Translations under genes and position numbers: made by a program
Notes under the pieces: model-generated
What the model saw: the letters and a program-made list of their open reading frames with translations, nothing else
Told to the model about the DNA's origin: nothing
The model's database searches: none
Source of the DNA: Terribacillus aidingensis
Lineage (GTDB): Bacteria > Bacillota > Bacilli > Bacillales > Amphibacillaceae
Length of the DNA: 64,000 bases
Assembly (NCBI RefSeq): GCF_040703035.1
Contig: NZ_CP159996.1
Span: 2,390,001-2,454,000, forward strand
Direction: 5' to 3'
Part shown: in pieces, positions 1-9,362 of the stretch
Position numbering within the stretch: position 1 is the stretch's first letter
How the letters are laid out: each line of letters starts with the position of its first letter

Positions 1-38
1 GCAGCTTCCTATTCATGAAGTACATTGTGTTCAAGAGA

Positions 39-77
39 AAAAAATAGGCGTATACCATGCGGTATACGCCTATTTTC
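39..77 (-). terminator. Rho-independent terminator of the SulP gene
   Basis: A perfect 16-bp inverted repeat (41-56 with 61-76, loop ATGC) is followed on the minus strand by a run of T. The stem overlaps the TGA stop of the SulP gene. Confidence 0.9.
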
Positions 78-1530
78 ATGCCTGGATATAAGCCGCACGT
101 CGATCAACGAGTGCTTGACTAGCATGGTCGAGATTACGGACATCCACCTGAATGCCATATTCCCTATATTTCAGCACTAGCTTGTCCAATGCTCCTACTG
201 CTGAATCATCCCACAATCTCGCTTCCTGAAAATCCAAGATGATTTGCTGCGTATCCTCCCGTTTCGGATCAAATGAAGCTAGAAAATCAGTTACCGAAAC
301 GAAAAACAGCTGTCCTTTGACCATATAGACTTTCTGTCCTTCTTGCTTCGTTCCTTTGACATTCACTTTTGATATCTTGGCTGCAAAGAACACAGCGCTC
401 ATCAGTACCCCGATAATGACACCGACAGACAGGTTGTGCGTCCACAGCACAGCTGCAACTGTCACGATCATGACTGCAGCATCCGTCAGCGGCATCCGAT
501 GCAGATTACGCACCGATGACCAGTCAAACGTTCCGATACTCACCATGAACATAACCGCAACAAGTGCTCCCATCGGGATTTGGACCAAAACATCATTGAA
601 TACGATTATAAGCAGCATTAGAAACGCACCAGCAATAAAGGTAGACAGACGGGTCCGTCCGCCAGCTTTAACATTGATGACAGATTGTCCAATCATGGCG
701 CAGCCAGCCATCCCACCGAAAAATCCAGCAGCAATATTAGCAATACCCTGGCCGCGCGCTTCACGGTTTTTATTACTGTTTGTATCTGTATAATCATCCA
801 GCAACTGCGCCGTCAGAAATGTCTCCATCAGACCCACGATAGCTAAAGCAATAGCATATGGAAAAATGATTTGCAGTGTTTCCATATTGAACGGAACATC
901 CGGTATGAAGAAGGAAGGCAAAGCCTGCTTCAATTCACCCATATCCCCGACTGTTTTTGTGGAACTATGCGTAAGTGCTGCGATTATGGTCATAACGACA
1001 ATCGCAACAAGCGGAGATGGAATAGCTTTCACAAAACGCGGCAGCACATAGATAATCACTAGTGCACCAGCCACGAAAGCGTAGATTTGCCATGACTCGC
1101 CCTCGAAATGAACGAGCTGCGCGATGAAAATCAAAATGGCTAAACTATTAACGAAGCCTATCATGACTGGCCGCGGAATAAAGATCATCAATCTTGCTAC
1201 TTTAAAGACGCCGAATAAAATTTGGATGATCCCGGTCAATATGGTTGTAGCGAAAAGATACTGCAATCCATGATCAGCGACAAGACTCCCCATTACAAGT
1301 GCCATCGCACCAGTGGCAGCAGATATCATCGCTGGCCGTCCGCCTGCAAACGCGATGACAACGGCAATACAGAAGGAGGCATATAATCCGACCATCGGAT
1401 CTACGCCTGCAATAATAGAAAAAGCAATTGCTTCCGGAATAAGTGCTAAGGCAACTAAAACTCCTGATAATACATCCTTCGGTACATTAGAAAACCATGC
1501 TTCTTTTATATTTGTAATCATGTACGACAT
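76..1530 (-). CDS. SulP family inorganic anion transporter
   Basis: A 484-residue integral membrane protein of the SulP/SLC26 family, which moves sulfate, bicarbonate or other anions across the cytoplasmic membrane, usually by symport. The N-terminal two thirds is a long series of hydrophobic segments with the family-typical stretch [20 protein letters not shown] near residue 35. The last 100 or so residues are a soluble STAS domain (from about residue 390). Length is normal for short bacterial SulP proteins. Two ATG codons lie close together (1530 and 1521); AGGAG sits only about 3 nt from the first, so the second is possible. Which anion is carried cannot be told; bicarbonate or sulfate are both usual in this group. 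It is a single-gene unit with its own terminator. Confidence 0.9.
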   Translation of the reverse strand: MSYMITNIKEAWFSNVPKDVLSGVLVALALIPEAIAFSIIAGVDPMVGLYASFCIAVVIAFAGGRPAMISAATGAMALVMGSLVADHGLQYLFATTILTGIIQILFGVFKVARLMIFIPRPVMIGFVNSLAILIFIAQLVHFEGESWQIYAFVAGALVIIYVLPRFVKAIPSPLVAIVVMTIIAALTHSSTKTVGDMGELKQALPSFFIPDVPFNMETLQIIFPYAIALAIVGLMETFLTAQLLDDYTDTNSNKNREARGQGIANIAAGFFGGMAGCAMIGQSVINVKAGGRTRLSTFIAGAFLMLLIIVFNDVLVQIPMGALVAVMFMVSIGTFDWSSVRNLHRMPLTDAAVMIVTVAAVLWTHNLSVGVIIGVLMSAVFFAAKISKVNVKGTKQEGQKVYMVKGQLFFVSVTDFLASFDPKREDTQQIILDFQEARLWDDSAVGALDKLVLKYREYGIQVDVRNLDHASQALVDRRAAYIQA

Positions 1531-1648
1531 AAACTCCTATCTCTTGACTTACAGCAGGTTATTATACCATATTCTTTAGAACCGTTGCAGCTGTGTATAC
1601 CAGTAATCAAAACTGGACATATTGTATAAAAAAAGCAGCAGGTGAACA

Positions 1649-2095
1649 ATGATGAAACATGTCAAAGCCATACTTCTGAAAGGGATATTCGCCTTTGCGA
1701 TCCTTTATCTTTTCGCAGGTTTAATCTATCAATTATCCTTTACCAAGGTATTCCAGCTTACAATGATCCTCACTGTAATAGGCTATTTGATCGACATGCT
1801 ATTACTGCCCAGCAAAGCAAATAAGACAACAGGATGGCTTGATTGTATATTCTTCACCATTGTCAGCTGGATGCTCATTGTTCTAGCGACTGATGGTCCT
1901 GTACATCCATTAGTAAGCGCGATACCAGCAAGCTTGATTCTTGCATGGTTGGACGGGACGTTTTTGCATGCTTACGTACGGAAATATGTGATTCGAAATG
2001 GCAAAGATCAATATTATAATGTCATTTTCCTGGATCAGTTTCGTGCAAAAATTGCTGGGGATCTGCCGATACGCGGTCCACATAAGGATTCCTGA
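1649..2095 (+). CDS. DUF2512 (YndM-like) membrane protein
   Basis: A 148-residue protein with four hydrophobic segments in its first 110 residues and a short charged C-terminal tail. The pattern of helices and the W-L-D-G-T-F-L-H stretch fit the DUF2512 family (YndM of Bacillus), small membrane proteins of unknown function found in spore formers. Two ATG codons are adjacent (1649 and 1652) behind AGGTGA; either may be used. It is transcribed alone, against both neighbours, and ends at a strong terminator. Confidence 0.75.
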   Translation: MMKHVKAILLKGIFAFAILYLFAGLIYQLSFTKVFQLTMILTVIGYLIDMLLLPSKANKTTGWLDCIFFTIVSWMLIVLATDGPVHPLVSAIPASLILAWLDGTFLHAYVRKYVIRNGKDQYYNVIFLDQFRAKIAGDLPIRGPHKDS

Positions 2096-2112
2096 AGCCG
2101 ATGCATGAAGAA

Positions 2113-2146
2113 AACCCGTGGAGATAACTCCACGGGCTTTTTTTTA
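2113..2146. terminator. Bidirectional terminator between the DUF2512 gene and fabH
   Basis: A 9-bp GC-rich stem (2115-2123 with 2128-2136, loop ATAA) is followed by a run of T on the plus strand and a shorter one on the minus strand, so it can serve both convergent genes. Confidence 0.88.
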
Positions 2147-3130
2147 TGCTTTTGGATCCCATCTGATGATGATACCGCATTCGGTTAGACCGCCGCCGAA
2201 TCCGTATAGCAGCATTGTATCGCCATCTTTGACTTTGTTTTCCTGTAAAGCGAAATCAAACGCAAGTGGGATTGTTGCGGAAGATGTATTTCCTGCATAT
2301 GCCATGCTAGTCAGTGTTTTTTCAACTGGATAATCCAAACGATCACAGATAGATTCTACCATCCGCATATTGGCGCTGTGCGGGATGAACCAATCAATAT
2401 CATCTAGTGACATATTTGCTTCTTCAACTAGTTTCTTAACGCCCTTTGGCACACCAGAAACGGCCCATTTGTAAACTTCGCGCCCGTTTTGAACCAATTT
2501 CCCTGGGTTAGTAAGCTCTTCACCGTTCAGTTTTGTGGACAGACCAGTTTGGTAAAGATGACGGCCGCCTTCACCTTTAGTTCCCATATGGAAACCAAAA
2601 AAGCCCGGATTTTCAGCATCATACTCGACTAATGCAGCTCCTGCACCGTCACCAAATAGAATACAGCTTGTACGATCCGTATAGTCGGTGATTTTGGACA
2701 AAGTTTCTCCGCCCAAAACAAGTACTTTCTTATGCAAACCGGATGAAACCAATCCGTTTGCCATATGCAGCCCGTAAACAAAGCCTGCACATGCGCCTCC
2801 CAAATCGAGTGCCCCTGTGTTTTTCAATCCAAGTCTTGCTTGCAGCTGACTGGATACACTAGGGAATTTGTATTCACCTGTAACCGTAGCTACCAGAATC
2901 AAGTCCACATCATCCAATGACTTGTTGAAGTTCTTTGCAAGGTTTCTTGCAGCATTTTCACATAGATCTGTTACATACTCGTCTTCAGCAGCGATTCTTC
3001 TTTCTTTGATTCCAGTTCGCTGTACAATCCATTCATCGGAAGTATCGACCATTTTTTCAAAATCTGCATTGGTCAATACCTTTTCCGGGATATATGTTCC
3101 AATTGCTGTTATGCGTGCTTTGGATTCCAT
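2144..3130 (-). CDS. fabH: 3-oxoacyl-ACP synthase III (FabH)
   Basis: A 328-residue beta-ketoacyl-ACP synthase III. It condenses a branched or acetyl acyl-CoA primer with malonyl-ACP to start fatty acid synthesis in the cytosol. The Cys-His-Asn triad is visible in GGACAGFVYG, WFIPHSANMR and YAGNTSSATI, and the C-terminal GFGGGLTECG motif is intact. The start at 3130 is chosen over the in-frame ATG at 3160, because AAGGAGG lies just before 3130 and the upstream ATG falls inside the likely -10 box. The gene sits apart from the rest of the fab genes, like fabHB (yhfB) of B. subtilis. A FapR-like operator upstream implies control by malonyl-CoA. Confidence 0.94.
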   Translation of the reverse strand: MESKARITAIGTYIPEKVLTNADFEKMVDTSDEWIVQRTGIKERRIAAEDEYVTDLCENAARNLAKNFNKSLDDVDLILVATVTGEYKFPSVSSQLQARLGLKNTGALDLGGACAGFVYGLHMANGLVSSGLHKKVLVLGGETLSKITDYTDRTSCILFGDGAGAALVEYDAENPGFFGFHMGTKGEGGRHLYQTGLSTKLNGEELTNPGKLVQNGREVYKWAVSGVPKGVKKLVEEANMSLDDIDWFIPHSANMRMVESICDRLDYPVEKTLTSMAYAGNTSSATIPLAFDFALQENKVKDGDTMLLYGFGGGLTECGIIIRWDPKA

Positions 3131-3158
3131 ATTATCTGCCTCCTTCACATCTGCCTCC

Positions 3159-3193
3159 ATTATACCATCTAGTTTTAATACCTGGTACTAAAA
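3159..3193 (-). promoter_or_regulatory. FapR-like operator and -10 box of fabH
   Basis: A 17-bp near-perfect inverted repeat at 3175-3191 (TTAATACC-T-GGTACTAA, 7 of 8 pairs matching) resembles the known FapR operator of Bacillus lipid genes. A perfect TATAAT on the minus strand lies at 3159-3164, so the repeat covers the -35 region. FapR represses lipid synthesis genes until malonyl-CoA releases it; its use here is inferred from the motif. Confidence 0.75.
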
Positions 3194-3201
3194 AGAGAAA
3201 T

Positions 3202-4341
3202 TTAATTATCTTTTTTCTCGGCATGGGAAGCTAACAGCTCTAAAACAGCATCGTCCATTGGCGGGTTATGCAAGCCGGCACGCACGTCCCGATAATGCTG
3301 CTCAAAAGCTTGCGTCTTGGAGAGACCTCGGCCGCCAGCAATCCGCATTGCCAAGTCGACTACTTTAGCTGCAGCTTTTGTTGCATTCACTTTAACTGCT
3401 GCAAGCTCTGGTCCCATCATTTGCCGCTTCTCAGGATAGCTATCCCACAAGCTGGCAACATGATACATAAAATGTCTCGCTTGCATTAGCTCCAAATCCA
3501 TCTCACCTATTTTCTCCCGGATATGAGGCACACTGATAATCGGTTTATCCAATGTGTTTGGCTGAAACTCTTTAGCAAATGATACAGCTTCATCACGTGC
3601 ACTTTTAGCAATGCCTAAGTAACAAGCAGGAATATGCAGTAACGACCCCTTCGGTCCAGATTTCTTCCTAGCTCTTTCCACGTAACAATTTGCTGGTACT
3701 CTTACCTGTTCCAGAATTAAATCGTCACTGCCTGTTGCACGCATTCCCATTGGATTCCAAGTCTTTTCGACACGTACCCCATTTATTTCCCTGGCAATTA
3801 AAAAGCTTCCGATGGTCTTATCTTCTTCTAAGTAAGCAGTCACTAAATAGTAATCCAGGTCAGCTGCCATGGATGTGAATGTCTTGCGGCCAGTTAGTAT
3901 ATAACCATTGCCTTCCCGCACAGCTTTCGTTTCAGGAATCCCCCCTCTTGTGGGACTTCCTGTTTTCGGTTCAGATGCTGCGCGATTGACAATTTTACGC
4001 TCCTGAACAACTTCTTCCAGAAACTTTTCGAACATACCATTTGGCCAATCTGCATTTTCGCATAAGTCCTGCATGGTACTCAAGTGCCACCCTATGGATA
4101 GAGCAGCTGCTCCATCGCCGGCGGCAACTATCTCCTGAGCCATTAAGAAATCATGCAGATTTGCTCCGTCACCTCCTTGTGCTTTAGGTACAGTCAGCAG
4201 TGTATACGCTGATGTCCGCAAGGCCTCCACCACTTGTGGCGCCAGCTGTGCCTGTTCATCACCAATCTGTTTGTATTTCTTTGCCACCTCTGCTACTTGT
4301 TTCGCTTTAGTAAGAATATGTTCTTCCTTTGCAATAATCAT
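3202..4341 (-). CDS. Acyl-CoA dehydrogenase family protein (YdbM-like)
   Basis: A 379-residue flavoprotein with the acyl-CoA dehydrogenase fold: helical N-terminal domain, a middle beta domain (around residues 130-230) and a helical C-terminal domain with the AMRIAGGRGLSKTQAFEQHYRD stretch split over its core. The usual catalytic Glu motif near the C terminus (YEGT type) is replaced by HNPPMDDAVLE, as in the YdbM and DszC-like branch, so it may be an acyl-CoA dehydrogenase of odd type or a flavin monooxygenase. The start at 4341 is preceded by GAGGAGG. It lies directly upstream of fabH on the same strand, but fabH has its own promoter between them. Confidence 0.8.
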   Translation of the reverse strand: MIIAKEEHILTKAKQVAEVAKKYKQIGDEQAQLAPQVVEALRTSAYTLLTVPKAQGGDGANLHDFLMAQEIVAAGDGAAALSIGWHLSTMQDLCENADWPNGMFEKFLEEVVQERKIVNRAASEPKTGSPTRGGIPETKAVREGNGYILTGRKTFTSMAADLDYYLVTAYLEEDKTIGSFLIAREINGVRVEKTWNPMGMRATGSDDLILEQVRVPANCYVERARKKSGPKGSLLHIPACYLGIAKSARDEAVSFAKEFQPNTLDKPIISVPHIREKIGEMDLELMQARHFMYHVASLWDSYPEKRQMMGPELAAVKVNATKAAAKVVDLAMRIAGGRGLSKTQAFEQHYRDVRAGLHNPPMDDAVLELLASHAEKKDN

Positions 4342-4394
4342 GCCGAACCTCCTCATTTATCCCCTCTATTTTAGTGAAAAGAAGAAAAGAATAC

Positions 4395-4423
4395 AAAAAA
4401 ACCCGCTCAAGAGAGCGGGTTTT
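4395..4423 (-). terminator. Terminator of the qox operon
   Basis: A 7-bp GC-rich stem (4402-4408 with 4413-4419, loop AAGA) is followed on the minus strand by seven T, just after the qoxD stop. Confidence 0.88.
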
Positions 4424-4428
4424 CTGTG

Positions 4429-4749
4429 TTACATACTCATACCCATGTGCATGTGACCGGAAGTCATCAGCCAGTATGTGCCGACGATGATAACGATAGC
4501 GATGAAGAATCCGAAAAGTGTATTCCCGGAAATCAAACCGCCGTCTTCTCCTTCAGTCATGTGCATGAACATAACGAGCTGCAAGGCAGCCTGAATCACA
4601 GCGAAAATCAAGATAATGATGAAGATCGTTGTTGATGACCAGTCTGTCCATAGCGCTGTTGCGAAGGCTACAAGTGTCAACGCGATTGAGATCAAAAATC
4701 CGATGATGTGCTTCCAAGGGAAATGTCCTTTTTTCGTTTGTTGACTCAT
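4429..4749 (-). CDS. qoxD: Cytochrome aa3 quinol oxidase subunit IV
   Basis: A 106-residue membrane protein with three hydrophobic helices, the small subunit IV of the aa3-type menaquinol oxidase. The Met/His-rich C terminus (MTSGHMHMGMSM) and the helix with ALQLVMFMHM are typical of QoxD/CyoD. It is the last gene of the operon, one base after qoxC, and has no catalytic residues; it assists assembly of the CuB-haem site in subunit I. Confidence 0.93.
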   Translation of the reverse strand: MSQQTKKGHFPWKHIIGFLISIALTLVAFATALWTDWSSTTIFIIILIFAVIQAALQLVMFMHMTEGEDGGLISGNTLFGFFIAIVIIVGTYWLMTSGHMHMGMSM

Positions 4750-4750
4750 A

Positions 4751-5362
4751 TTAATTCACCATCCCCATCAAGTAAACGCATGTGAAGATAAAGATCCACA
4801 CAACATCTAAGAAGTGCCAATAGAGACTAGAGATAAAGACCTTTGATGCCGTTTTTGGTGTAAGTCCTCTTCTTGCTAGTTGGATCAGAAGAAGAATGAT
4901 CCAGCCGATACCGATCGATACGTGCAGACCGTGTGTACCAAGCAAGATAAAGAACATAGACCAGTGTGCACTAGTTCCTAGTGTAACACCTTCGTGTACA
5001 TAATGTACGAATTCGTATAGCTCATAGCCGATGAATCCTGCACCTAGGATAAGTGTAATGATCATCCAGCCAATAACACCTTTTACATTGTTCGCACGCA
5101 TTTCGTGAATCGCGAGTCCGCAAGTGAAGCTACTTGTAAGAAGCAGCATTGTCATAATCATGACTAGGCCAGCTTCGAACATCTCGATGGATGTTGGTCC
5201 GTCGCCTACACGTGATTGTAACGCGAAATAAGACGCGAATAGTGTCGAGAACAAAGCGATCTCTGCACCAAGGAAGGTCCAGAAACCGGTGATGTTTAAC
5301 CGGCCGGCTTCTGATTGGTATTCCAATGGCGCGTTGGGGTTCACATTGTGATCATGTGCCAT
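4751..5362 (-). CDS. qoxC: Cytochrome aa3 quinol oxidase subunit III
   Basis: A 203-residue membrane protein with five hydrophobic helices, matching haem-copper oxidase subunit III. Visible family features are GFWTFLGAEIALFSTLFASY near the N terminus and GTHGLHVSIG and WHFLDVVWIFIF in the C-terminal half. It supports subunit I in the cytoplasmic membrane. It lies 16 bp after qoxB and one base before qoxD, so is clearly co-transcribed. Confidence 0.95.
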   Translation of the reverse strand: MAHDHNVNPNAPLEYQSEAGRLNITGFWTFLGAEIALFSTLFASYFALQSRVGDGPTSIEMFEAGLVMIMTMLLLTSSFTCGLAIHEMRANNVKGVIGWMIITLILGAGFIGYELYEFVHYVHEGVTLGTSAHWSMFFILLGTHGLHVSIGIGWIILLLIQLARRGLTPKTASKVFISSLYWHFLDVVWIFIFTCVYLMGMVN

Positions 5363-5378
5363 TTCTTCACAACCTCCT

Positions 5379-7328
5379 TTATTTATTCGCTTTCGCTTCT
5401 GTTTCTTTTATTTCTTCCACGCTGACATAGTAACCATCATTGTAATCGAATGAACGAACAATCATAGTGATGAAGATACCGACAGCACCTACGATTCCAA
5501 TCCAGTACCAATGGAATACAAGCCCGAATGCTGCCATACCCATCAATGCAGACATGATTGCCGGTGTAGATGAGTTACTAGGCATGTGAATTGGTTTATA
5601 ATCCGTGTTCTTCTGTTGATCAAGACCTTTTTCCTTCATATCCCAGTAAGGATCAAGACCTGTTACTTCAGGAAGAACAGCGAAGTTGTAATGCGGTGGG
5701 ATAGACGATGTAGTCGCCCATTCCAAGTTACGTCCAAGACCCCAAGCGTCACCAGTTTTCTCTCTTGGTGAATATCTCCAGCTATAGTAGATATTGTATA
5801 CGAAGATGATGAATGCAAGACCCATCAGGAACGCACCGATTGTGGAGATCATGTTCAATCCTGTCCAGCCATCTTCTGGCAAATAAGTGGAAATACGTCT
5901 TGGCATACCGTCCAACCCTAGGAAATACTGAGGGAAGAAACATACGTTGAAGCCGATAACGAAAATCCAGAATGCCCATTTACCGATTTTTTCGTTCAAT
6001 TTATGTCCGAACATTTTCGGATACCAGTAAATCAGACCTGCGAAACAAGCAAATACAGTACCCGAGATCAGCACATAGTGGAAGTGAGATACTAGGAAGT
6101 ACGTATTATGATACTGATAGTCAGCTGCTGCCATCGCAAGCATTACCCCTGTTACCCCGCCAATTACGAAGTTCGGGATGAAAGCAAGGGACCAAAGCAT
6201 CGGAGTCGTAAAGGTAATACGTCCTCGATACATCGTGAATAACCAGTTGAATATCTTAACCCCGGTCGGGATAGAGATAGCCATTGTTGTAATAGAGAAG
6301 AAACTGTTCGCTTCAGCACTATTACCCATTGTGAAGAAGTGGTGAACCCATACAAGGAAGCTCAATACAGAAATCGTCACAATGGACACAACCATCGCTT
6401 TGTAAGCGAATAGCTGTTTTCTTGCAAATGTCGAGATGATCTCAGAGAAGATCCCGAACGCAGGAAGAATAACGATATATACTTCAGGGTGACCCCATAC
6501 CCAGAATAGGTTGACCCAAAGCATCGGGTTACCATCACCTTGCAAGGTGAAGAGTACGGAACCGAATAAACGGTCAAATGTCTGCATAGCAAGTGCAACT
6601 GTAAGCACTGGGAATGCAAAGATGATGATCAGCATTGTGATCAATGATGTCCATGTGAACATGGACATTTTCATTAGTGTCATACCTTTCGTACGCATCT
6701 TAAGGATGGTAACGAAGAAGTTGATACCTGTCATCAATGTACCGATACCAGCAATCTGGATTGCTAGCAAGTAGTAGTTCTGACCAGGGCCTGGGCTGAA
6801 TTCATTCGTCGCAAGCGGCGTATAACCAGTCCAACCGGCATCAGGTGAACCACCGATGATGAAGGAAATATTGAATAGAGCCATACCGACAAAGAATGTC
6901 CAGAAGCTCAAGTTGTTCAAATACGGGAATGCAACGTCACGTGCACCGATTTGCAACGGTACGATGTAGTTGATCAAACCGATCAAGAATGGCATCGCCA
7001 TGAAAAGGATCATGATAACACCGTGTGTCGAGAATACCTCGTTATAGTGCTGCGGATCCAGGAATTCCATCCCTGGCTTCGCAAGCTGCGTACGGATCAT
7101 CAAACCATCGATACCGCCGCGGAAAAGCATTAATAGGGCACTAAGGATATACATGATACCCAGTTTCTTATGGTCAACGGAAGTCAGCCATTCTTTCCAT
7201 AGCCAACTCCATTTTTTAAAGTAAGTAAGGGCAGCTACAACGGCGATTCCACCGAGCAAGATGCTGATCTGTGCGCCCAAAATCAATGGATCGCCGGTAA
7301 TGATAAACTCATTCCATTTTAAGTCCAA
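5379..7328 (-). CDS. qoxB: Cytochrome aa3 quinol oxidase subunit I
   Basis: A 649-residue catalytic subunit with about 14 membrane helices. It reduces oxygen to water with electrons from menaquinol and pumps protons. The CuB and haem ligands are visible: [12 protein letters not shown] holds the His linked to Tyr, VHHFFTMG the paired CuB histidines, and HFHYVLISG the haem-iron ligands. Length matches QoxB of Bacillus (about 650). Located between qoxA (20 bp upstream) and qoxC (16 bp downstream). Confidence 0.97.
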   Translation of the reverse strand: MDLKWNEFIITGDPLILGAQISILLGGIAVVAALTYFKKWSWLWKEWLTSVDHKKLGIMYILSALLMLFRGGIDGLMIRTQLAKPGMEFLDPQHYNEVFSTHGVIMILFMAMPFLIGLINYIVPLQIGARDVAFPYLNNLSFWTFFVGMALFNISFIIGGSPDAGWTGYTPLATNEFSPGPGQNYYLLAIQIAGIGTLMTGINFFVTILKMRTKGMTLMKMSMFTWTSLITMLIIIFAFPVLTVALAMQTFDRLFGSVLFTLQGDGNPMLWVNLFWVWGHPEVYIVILPAFGIFSEIISTFARKQLFAYKAMVVSIVTISVLSFLVWVHHFFTMGNSAEANSFFSITTMAISIPTGVKIFNWLFTMYRGRITFTTPMLWSLAFIPNFVIGGVTGVMLAMAAADYQYHNTYFLVSHFHYVLISGTVFACFAGLIYWYPKMFGHKLNEKIGKWAFWIFVIGFNVCFFPQYFLGLDGMPRRISTYLPEDGWTGLNMISTIGAFLMGLAFIIFVYNIYYSWRYSPREKTGDAWGLGRNLEWATTSSIPPHYNFAVLPEVTGLDPYWDMKEKGLDQQKNTDYKPIHMPSNSSTPAIMSALMGMAAFGLVFHWYWIGIVGAVGIFITMIVRSFDYNDGYYVSVEEIKETEAKANK

Positions 7329-7348
7329 AACTCTTCCCCCTCTCTCTG

Positions 7349-8374
7349 TTACTCATGACCCGCATGTGCATGTTCTTCAGAGTCCATGTCTTCATCCGAG
7401 TTGTCTACAGTATTGTCTTGCTGATAGTACGGAATTTCGTCTTCACGCAAGAGATTTTGAGATTTGTCTTTTGCATGCGGATTCTTCGGCTCATAGCCTA
7501 AGCGATCCCATGCTTCCAATGTGTAGTCCGCATTTTTTGAATGGTCAATCCATTGCAAGTGCGTACCATTGAATTCAGCTGTTCCGTCCTCATAAACACC
7601 AGGAATCAAAAGATTGTCATACTCGTATTGTGTCAGTTCTGGAGCGGAGTTTTGTACGTCTTCCACCCACTGTTGGTAATCAGCTTCTTCATCGGCGTAG
7701 ACTTTGAATCGTTGTTCGTTGAAGCCTTCACCTGTGAAGTTAGCGTTTCGTCCATCGTACGTGCCAACGTGGTCTGCTTGCAGATAAAGAGTTGTCTGCA
7801 TGCCTGCCATGTTATATTTCTGACCGCCTAGGCTTGGTATCCATAGAGCAGCCATGGAATCGGCAGATGTCAATTTGAATTCCACCGGACGGTGAATCGG
7901 AATATGCAGATAGTTCACTGTTTCGATGTCTTCTTCTGGATAGGTAAATACCCATTTCCAGTTGATGGATGTTGCATGTACTACTAGAGGGTCTTCTTGC
8001 GCTGCTTCAGCCGTCTTAGGCTGAGGCGCTTCCTCTAGTGAATAGATCGTTCTGACAGTAGGGACAGCCAAAATTACTACGATGATAATCGGGATGATCG
8101 TCCAGATAGTCTCGAGCAGCATGCTGCCGTGTAGTTCAGGGCTGTACTTGTCGTGATCCTTTCTTTCTCTGTACTTGACAAGGATAATCGTCAAAAGTAC
8201 GAATACAACCGCAACGATTGTAAGCATAAAGATGATTGATAGAATAATAAGGTCACTCTGCTGACTTGCCACTGGTCCTTTCGGATCAAGCACTTCCGGT
8301 GTAGAACAGCCGGCGAGCATTAGCGGCAGGGCAAGGAACAATAGAAGACTTAAGGGTTTCAATTTTTTAAGCAT
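7349..8374 (-). CDS. qoxA: Cytochrome aa3 quinol oxidase subunit II (lipoprotein)
   Basis: A 341-residue subunit II of the quinol oxidase. It begins with a lipoprotein signal peptide ending in the lipobox LAGC, then two membrane helices and a periplasm-facing cupredoxin domain. The CuA-binding cysteines of cytochrome c oxidases are absent, which identifies a quinol rather than a cytochrome c oxidase. The sequence [16 protein letters not shown] after the signal peptide closely follows QoxA of B. subtilis. The start at 8374 puts the signal peptide at the N terminus; longer in-frame readings would spoil it. The C terminus is acidic and His-rich ([10 protein letters not shown]). It is the first gene of qoxABCD. 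Confidence 0.95.
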   Translation of the reverse strand: MLKKLKPLSLLLFLALPLMLAGCSTPEVLDPKGPVASQQSDLIILSIIFMLTIVAVVFVLLTIILVKYRERKDHDKYSPELHGSMLLETIWTIIPIIIVVILAVPTVRTIYSLEEAPQPKTAEAAQEDPLVVHATSINWKWVFTYPEEDIETVNYLHIPIHRPVEFKLTSADSMAALWIPSLGGQKYNMAGMQTTLYLQADHVGTYDGRNANFTGEGFNEQRFKVYADEEADYQQWVEDVQNSAPELTQYEYDNLLIPGVYEDGTAEFNGTHLQWIDHSKNADYTLEAWDRLGYEPKNPHAKDKSQNLLREDEIPYYQQDNTVDNSDEDMDSEEHAHAGHE

Positions 8375-8416
8375 GCGCCTGCTTCCCTTCCTTTCTTTAC
8401 CTGAATTCACGAGAAC

Positions 8417-8447
8417 GGTTGTTTTCCCTCTGCATAGGAAAACAACC
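8417..8447 (-). promoter_or_regulatory. Perfect stem-loop in the qox 5' leader
   Basis: An 11-bp perfect inverted repeat (8417-8427 with 8437-8447, 9-nt loop) lies between the likely transcription start near 8450 and qoxA. It has no T run after it on the minus strand, so it is not a terminator. It would fold at the very 5' end of the mRNA, where it could protect the transcript. Confidence 0.6.
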
Positions 8448-8456
8448 ATATCCGCT

Positions 8457-8485
8457 ATAATAGGGTTTTGATAAGTATTTCACAA
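8457..8485 (-). promoter_or_regulatory. Promoter of the qox operon with Rex-like half site
   Basis: On the minus strand TTGTGA (8480-8485), a 17-bp spacer and TATTAT (8457-8462) form a sigma-A promoter. The first half, TTGTGAAAT, equals one arm of the Rex operator consensus (TTGTGAAATN3TTTCACAA type), while the second arm is only partly matched. Rex control by NADH/NAD is therefore possible, not shown. The rest of the gene-free stretch 8486-8737 holds nothing I can name. Confidence 0.6.
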
Positions 8486-8737
8486 TGAAACTTCCGCATT
8501 CCCGCAGGAGTGGCAGAAACTCAGCTGGAAACACACAATCACACTGCCGAATAGACAGTGTCTGACAACAATCCAGAAACTAGTGTAATACAAAGCAGCC
8601 AAAAAGACCAGACTTGCCTGGTAAGTAAACAGTTCATTTTTCATTCTAACACCGGCAAAAAGAGAGAATAAGAATAAGTAGTGAACAAAATTTGAACGTT
8701 TCATGTAAATCTGCAACTATTTCTGGTTTACCAGCCA

Positions 8738-9298
8738 TTATCTGGTTTTGCTGTAATACACCGTATTGCGAACAGTCTTACCATCTACATGCAGGCTGTC
8801 AGAATAATGTATCCCCTCCAGCTTATAGCCGAGCCGTTCCGGAACAGCCCGGCTTGCACTGTTTTCTTCATCGCATAGTATCTGAACCCGCCGGACACCA
8901 AGCTCTGTAAAGGCATACTCCGTTTGAGCTTCAACGGCTTCCGTCATAAATCCCTGTCCCGTATGACGTGTGTCCATCCAATATCCGATTTCTACTTTTG
9001 GAACATCCCAATCTATCCCGTGAAAACCGCTGGATGCAATGAATTCTCCAGTATCCTTACGGAAAATGAGCATTCGCAGATTGGTCCGATTGATCCAATT
9101 TGCGACCGACTGCCGGATATTTTCCTCCGTTTCTTCCGGAGTCGGCAGTTCCTGCGCAAATGGCATCCAGAGCTGCAGCTCCGGCAGAGATGCTTTGATA
9201 GCTTCGTTCATAGCTTTGCCATCACCGATTTTAGGCTGCCTGATGATAAGACGCTCTGTCTCAATAGTAGTCTTGAAATCTCTTAATATTGGATTCAT
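8738..9298 (-). CDS. GNAT N-acetyltransferase, RimJ/RimL type
   Basis: A 186-residue GCN5-related acetyltransferase of the ribosomal-protein/aminoglycoside class. The N terminus has the ETERLIIRQP start typical of RimJ/RimL-like proteins; the acetyl-CoA binding region is around residues 105-150 (GYWMDTRHTGQGFMTEAVEA, then NSASRAVPERLGYKLEG). It transfers an acetyl group from acetyl-CoA to an unknown amine. A good ribosome-binding site (AGGAGGGG) precedes the ATG. It stands alone between qox and an MFS gene. Confidence 0.85.
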   Translation of the reverse strand: MNPILRDFKTTIETERLIIRQPKIGDGKAMNEAIKASLPELQLWMPFAQELPTPEETEENIRQSVANWINRTNLRMLIFRKDTGEFIASSGFHGIDWDVPKVEIGYWMDTRHTGQGFMTEAVEAQTEYAFTELGVRRVQILCDEENSASRAVPERLGYKLEGIHYSDSLHVDGKTVRNTVYYSKTR

Positions 9299-9362
9299 CG
9301 CTGCTTCCCCTCCTAGAAATTTATTCTAGTATGAAGGAAGGTATTGGACCTTGCAATACTAT

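Noticed and set aside
8480..8716. Minus-strand open frame of 78 residues upstream of qoxA with hydrophobic runs
   Set aside because: No convincing RBS; it overlaps the likely qox promoter, and its C-terminal part is low-complexity and Cys-rich without family likeness.
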